Origin: Blastomonas sp. SL216
Lineage (GTDB): Bacteria > Pseudomonadota > Alphaproteobacteria > Sphingomonadales > Sphingomonadaceae
NCBI GenBank assembly: GCA_026625625.1
Contig: CP113055.1
Location: 126,501-190,500, forward strand
Direction of reading: 5' to 3'
Length of the DNA: 64,000 bases
In this document: one piece after another, positions 60,653-64,000 of the stretch
How the letters are laid out: every line of letters begins with the position of its first letter
How positions within the stretch are numbered: the first letter of the stretch is position 1
The notes under the pieces: model-generated
Databases searched by the model: none
Seen by the model: the letters and a program-made list of their open reading frames with translations, nothing else
Told to the model about the DNA's origin: nothing
Position numbers and translations under genes: made by a program

Positions 60653-60674
60653 GGCCGTCAGGCAGCTGTCAGCT
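60653..60674. promoter_or_regulatory. Direct-repeat operator, copy 2 (upstream of the efflux adaptor)
   Basis: GTCAG units start at 60657 and 60668, 11 bases apart, within GGCCGTCAGGC...GTCAGCT. It matches the copy at 58158 in 18 of 22 bases. It lies between the kinase stop and the adaptor ATG. Confidence 0.7.
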
Positions 60675-60695
60675 TTGTCCGGCACGACCGGGCGC

Positions 60696-61820
60696 ATGGA
60701 CAACAAACGGATCATCTGGGGCAGCGCGGCCGCGCTCGTCGCCCTGGCAGCGGTGGCAGCCTATCAGTTTCTCGGACAGCCCGGTGGGGCTTCATCCGAT
60801 AGCGCGTTATCTGCCGACCTTCGGGTCGCCCCCGGAACGCTCAGCCCGCAGCAGATGCAGCGGCTGGGCATCCGGACCGTATCGGCAGAGGCTGCGGCGG
60901 ACATTCCCCTGGGGATAGTCCCCGCAGCCATCAGCTTGCCGCCCGAGGCGCAGGTCGCGGTGACCGCGCCGTTCGACGGCGCGATCATCCGGCTGCATGT
61001 CATCCAGGGCCAGCAGGTCGCAGCAGGCCAGGCGCTGGCGACAGTGAAGAGCCGCGAGCCGCTGCAATATGGCGCGGATCTCGCGCGGGCCGAGGCGCGG
61101 CTGGGGCTTGCGCAGGCGAGCGCGGCGCGGACCCGGCAACTGGTGCAGGAAGGGATCGTCGCCGCAGCCCGCGCCGACGAGATGAATGCGCAGATCCGTG
61201 TCGCGCGCACCGATGTTGCGGAAAATGCCCGCATCCTGCGCCAGGCCGGTGCCAGTGCATCGGGCGAGGTCACGCTGCGCGCGCCGATCAGCGGGCGGGT
61301 CGCGGCGATGACCGCGCAGGTCGGCGGGCCGGTGATGGCGACATCTGCGCCTTTCGTGATCGAGAACAGCGCCGCCTTCACGCTCGACCTGCAACTGCCC
61401 GAGCGGCTCGCGGGCAAGGTGCGCCCCGGCATGCGCATCGCAGTGCCGGCGACGGGTGCTACGGCGGAGATCACCGGCACCATCCTGTCGGTCGGCGGAT
61501 CGCTTGATCCGGCCACCCGGTCGATCATCGCCAAGGCGCGGATCGATGGCAATCCGCCGCTGGTGGCTGGTAAATCGGTGATGGCGGTGATCCATAGCGA
61601 TACCGCACAAACCGGCATCAGCGTGCCTTCCAGCGCGATCACCCAGATCGACGGCAAGCCGCATGTGCTGCTGCGGTCAGGAAACAGCTTCATCGCGCGT
61701 AGCGTGACGGTTGCCGGGCAGGCAGGGGATCGGACGATCCTGTCGGCGGGCCTCAAGCCGGGGGACAAGGTCGCCATATCGGGCCTCAGCGAACTCAAGA
61801 TGCTGCTGGCGGGGGACTGA
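60696..61820 (+). CDS. RND efflux system periplasmic adaptor subunit (HlyD/CzcB family)
   Basis: The 374-residue membrane-fusion protein has an N-terminal membrane anchor ('IIWGSAAALVALAAVAAYQFL'), a lipoyl/barrel-sandwich region ('TAPFDGAIIRLHVIQGQQVAAG'), a helical hairpin and the beta-barrel part ('PERLAGKVRPGMRIAV'). It connects the RND pump downstream to an outer-membrane channel not in this window. The ATG at 60696 is preferred to a TTG 21 bases upstream. The gap to the pump gene is 5 bases. An operator-like repeat lies just in front. Confidence 0.92.
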   Translation: MDNKRIIWGSAAALVALAAVAAYQFLGQPGGASSDSALSADLRVAPGTLSPQQMQRLGIRTVSAEAAADIPLGIVPAAISLPPEAQVAVTAPFDGAIIRLHVIQGQQVAAGQALATVKSREPLQYGADLARAEARLGLAQASAARTRQLVQEGIVAAARADEMNAQIRVARTDVAENARILRQAGASASGEVTLRAPISGRVAAMTAQVGGPVMATSAPFVIENSAAFTLDLQLPERLAGKVRPGMRIAVPATGATAEITGTILSVGGSLDPATRSIIAKARIDGNPPLVAGKSVMAVIHSDTAQTGISVPSSAITQIDGKPHVLLRSGNSFIARSVTVAGQAGDRTILSAGLKPGDKVAISGLSELKMLLAGD

Positions 61821-61825
61821 ACGCC

Positions 61826-64000
61826 ATGCTGCGCAAACTCGTCGAAGCCTCGCTCAACTTCCGGCTGGTTGTCGCCGGGCTGGCGCTCGCGATCGCCGCG
61901 ATCGGCGCGTGGTCATTCGCCAATCTGCCGATCGATGCCTTTCCGGATATCAGCTCGACCCAGGTCAAGATCATCCTCAAGGCCCCCGGCATGACCCCCG
62001 AAGAGGTCGAAAGCCGCGTCATCACGCCGATCGAGATGGAGATGCTGGGCATCCCCAAACAGACCGTGCTGCGATCGGTCGCCAAATATGCGATTGCCGA
62101 TATCACCATCGATTTTGCCGATGGCACCGACATCTACTGGGCGCGCAGCCAGGTGGCCGAGCGGCTGGCCAATGCCACCGCAGACCTTCCCGCAACGGTC
62201 GAAGGCGGCATGGCCCCGATCTCCACGCCCTTGTCCGACATGTTCATGTTCACCATCGAGGGGCCGCTTTCGCTGACCGAGAAGCGGCGGCTGCTCGACT
62301 GGACCGTGCGTCCTGCGCTGCGCACCGTGCCGGGCGTGGCCGATGTCAACGCGCTGGGCGGCATGGTCGAAACCTATGAAGTGCAGCCCGATCCCGCCGC
62401 GCTGGCGGCTGCGGGCCTCACTATCGAGGACCTGAAGGCCGCGATCGAATCCAGCAACCGCAACGATGGGGCAGGGCGGCTCAGCGTCGCCGAAGAGGCG
62501 CTGATCGTCCGTTCGGTCGGAGCGATCGCTTCGCTCGACGATCTTGCCTCGGTCGTGGTGCGCAGCGCGGGCGGCGCGGTGGTGCGTATCGGCGATGTCG
62601 CCACCGTGCGGATGGGGAGCCTGACCCGCTATGGCGCGGTGACCAAGAACGGCAAGGGCGAGGCGGTGCAGGGGCTGGTCATCGGCCTGCGCGGCGCGGA
62701 TGCCAGCAAGATCGTCGCCGGGATCAAGCAGCGGCTCGGCGAATTGCAGCCAACCCTGCCGCCCGGTGTTACCATTTCAGCCTTTTATGACCGGTCCGAC
62801 CTGATCGGCCGGGCCGTCGGCACGGTGGAAAAGGCGCTGCTCGAGGCGACGATCCTGGTGGTCATCCTGCTGCTGCTCTTCCTGGGCGATGTGCGCGCAT
62901 CGGTGATCGTCGCGCTCGCCCTGCCGATGGCGGCGCTGATGACCTTCATCTGGATGCGCAGCATCGGCCTGACCGCCAATCTGATGAGCCTGGGGGGCCT
63001 GGCCATTGCGGTCGGCATGCTGGTCGATGGCGCGGTGGTGGTGGTCGAGAATGTCGTCGAGCGGTTGTCCGACGCCAGGCACCGTGGCTCTACCAAGCTC
63101 AACGCGGTGTTCGTCGCCACCGCCGAAGTCGCCACCCCGGTCGCCTCGGGCATGGCGATCATCGCGCTCGTCTTCCTGCCGCTGCTGACGCTCGAGGGGC
63201 TGGAGGGCAAGCTGTTCGCACCGGTGGCGATGACCATCGTGCTCGCCCTGCTTTCGGCCCTGATCCTGTCGCTGACGCTTGTGCCGGTGCTCGCCTATTT
63301 TGGCCTCAAGCGCAGCGAGGAGCATCATGACCCTGCGCTGATGCGCTGGATGACCCCGCGTTATGCGCGGCTGCTCGACGCTGGCTTTGCGCATCCGCGC
63401 CGGGTTTTCGCGGCTGCGGGCGCGGCGCTGGTGCTGGCGGGCGGGGCCTATGCCGTCACCGGCAAGACCTTCCTGCCGACCATGGATGAAGGCTCGATCA
63501 TCGTGCAGCTGACCAAATTGCCCAGCATCGGCCTGGGTCACAGCACCGCAGGCGACACGAAGGTGCAGAAGGCGCTGCTCGCCGATGTGCCCGAGATCGA
63601 GGCGGTGATTGCCCGCGTCGGCAGCGACGAGCTCGGGCTCGACCCGATGAGCCCCAACGAGACCGACAGCTTCCTCAAACTGAAGCCGCGCGAGGAGTGG
63701 CGCAGGGCGGACAAGGTGTGGCTAACCGACCAGATCCGCGCGGTGATGCACGATTTTCCGGGCATCGAACCCACCTTCACCCAGCCGATCGAGATGCGCA
63801 TCTCAGAGATGCTGACCGGCGCGCGCGGCGACCTTGTCATCAAGCTTTTCGGCCCAGACCTCAAGGAACTCTCGCGGCTGGCAGGCGAAATCCAGGGCAG
63901 GCTGGAGAAGATCGAGGGCACGACCGAAGCGATGACCGTCGCCAACGATACCGTCGATTATCTTCAGCTCGACATGGACCGCGTCGCCGCCGGACGGGCA
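61826..64000 (+). CDS. Heavy-metal RND efflux pump CzcA/CusA-like (partial, C-terminus outside window)
   Basis: 725 codons are seen before the window ends. The N-terminal transmembrane helix, 'LPIDAFPDISSTQVKIILKAPG' and 'VESRVITPIEMEMLGIPK' are those of the HME (heavy-metal) branch of RND pumps. The helix-4 motif reads 'LAIAVGMLVDGAVVVVENV': the charged pair in 'VDGAVVVVEN' is there but the preceding DFG aspartate of Zn/Co/Cd pumps is replaced by AVG, so the cation cannot be assigned. Cotranscription with the adaptor is clear (5-base gap). Confidence 0.92.
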   Translation, partial: MLRKLVEASLNFRLVVAGLALAIAAIGAWSFANLPIDAFPDISSTQVKIILKAPGMTPEEVESRVITPIEMEMLGIPKQTVLRSVAKYAIADITIDFADGTDIYWARSQVAERLANATADLPATVEGGMAPISTPLSDMFMFTIEGPLSLTEKRRLLDWTVRPALRTVPGVADVNALGGMVETYEVQPDPAALAAAGLTIEDLKAAIESSNRNDGAGRLSVAEEALIVRSVGAIASLDDLASVVVRSAGGAVVRIGDVATVRMGSLTRYGAVTKNGKGEAVQGLVIGLRGADASKIVAGIKQRLGELQPTLPPGVTISAFYDRSDLIGRAVGTVEKALLEATILVVILLLLFLGDVRASVIVALALPMAALMTFIWMRSIGLTANLMSLGGLAIAVGMLVDGAVVVVENVVERLSDARHRGSTKLNAVFVATAEVATPVASGMAIIALVFLPLLTLEGLEGKLFAPVAMTIVLALLSALILSLTLVPVLAYFGLKRSEEHHDPALMRWMTPRYARLLDAGFAHPRRVFAAAGAALVLAGGAYAVTGKTFLPTMDEGSIIVQLTKLPSIGLGHSTAGDTKVQKALLADVPEIEAVIARVGSDELGLDPMSPNETDSFLKLKPREEWRRADKVWLTDQIRAVMHDFPGIEPTFTQPIEMRISEMLTGARGDLVIKLFGPDLKELSRLAGEIQGRLEKIEGTTEAMTVANDTVDYLQLDMDRVAAGRA

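Overview
This is a high-GC chromosomal window from an alphaproteobacterium, most likely a member of the Sphingomonadales. The evidence is a NepR/PhyR general stress locus, a complete Entner-Doudoroff operon, exosortase-A accessory genes of the sphingomonad type, and the conserved dsbA-like/DciA/mutY/smc neighbourhood. Genes are dense, often overlap by ATGA, and intergenic gaps are short. Almost everything is core or lineage-typical chromosome. No prophage, CRISPR array or intact insertion sequence was seen.

Layout. 1-6.4 kb: an MFS transporter running off the left edge, a DUF885 lipoprotein, an orphan DUF2282 (bufferin-like) lipoprotein and tgt. 4.8-7.7 kb: the general stress response node, with nepR and a histidine-kinase-like gene whose ATPase domain is degenerate, divergent from phyR; a 28-bp near-palindrome between them reads as an EcfG-type promoter on both strands. 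7.8-18.9 kb: an S9 peptidase, rpsD, chorismate mutase, trmJ-nrdR, glyA-rpiB, an S41 protease, a type III polyketide synthase with a coupled membrane methyltransferase, and trxB. 19-25.9 kb: a degenerate aspartyl-protease-like protein, then six exosortase-A-associated genes in two divergent arms (ACP, two hydrolases and a FemAB-like protein against an acyl-CoA ligase and a PLP decarboxylase); no exosortase gene is present.

25.9-31.5 kb: zwf-pgl-edd-glk-eda on the minus strand, the full Entner-Doudoroff route from glucose to pyruvate, with a perfect 16-bp palindrome upstream of zwf. 31.7-42.2 kb: S1/P1 nuclease, DUF3052, purL, xseB-ispA, coaD, a secreted cyclophilin, queA and a katG carrying a signal peptide. 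42.3-55.7 kb: an AsmA-like protein, a coiled-coil protein coupled to a GAF-GAF-PAS adenylate cyclase, smc, two DsbA paralogues, a DciA-like protein, mutY and a beta-lactamase-fold hydrolase. 55.7-64 kb: nudC, tRNA-Gly(TCC), an IS5-type transposase remnant, then a metal-efflux-like block: TauE/SafE permease, cytochrome b561, OmpR-type regulator, sensor kinase, membrane-fusion adaptor and an RND pump that runs off the right edge. Two 22-bp direct-repeat elements, one before the cytochrome gene and one before the adaptor gene, match at 18 of 22 positions and are probably the operators of that two-component system.

Dispersed inverted repeats of at least two families sit in intergenic gaps.
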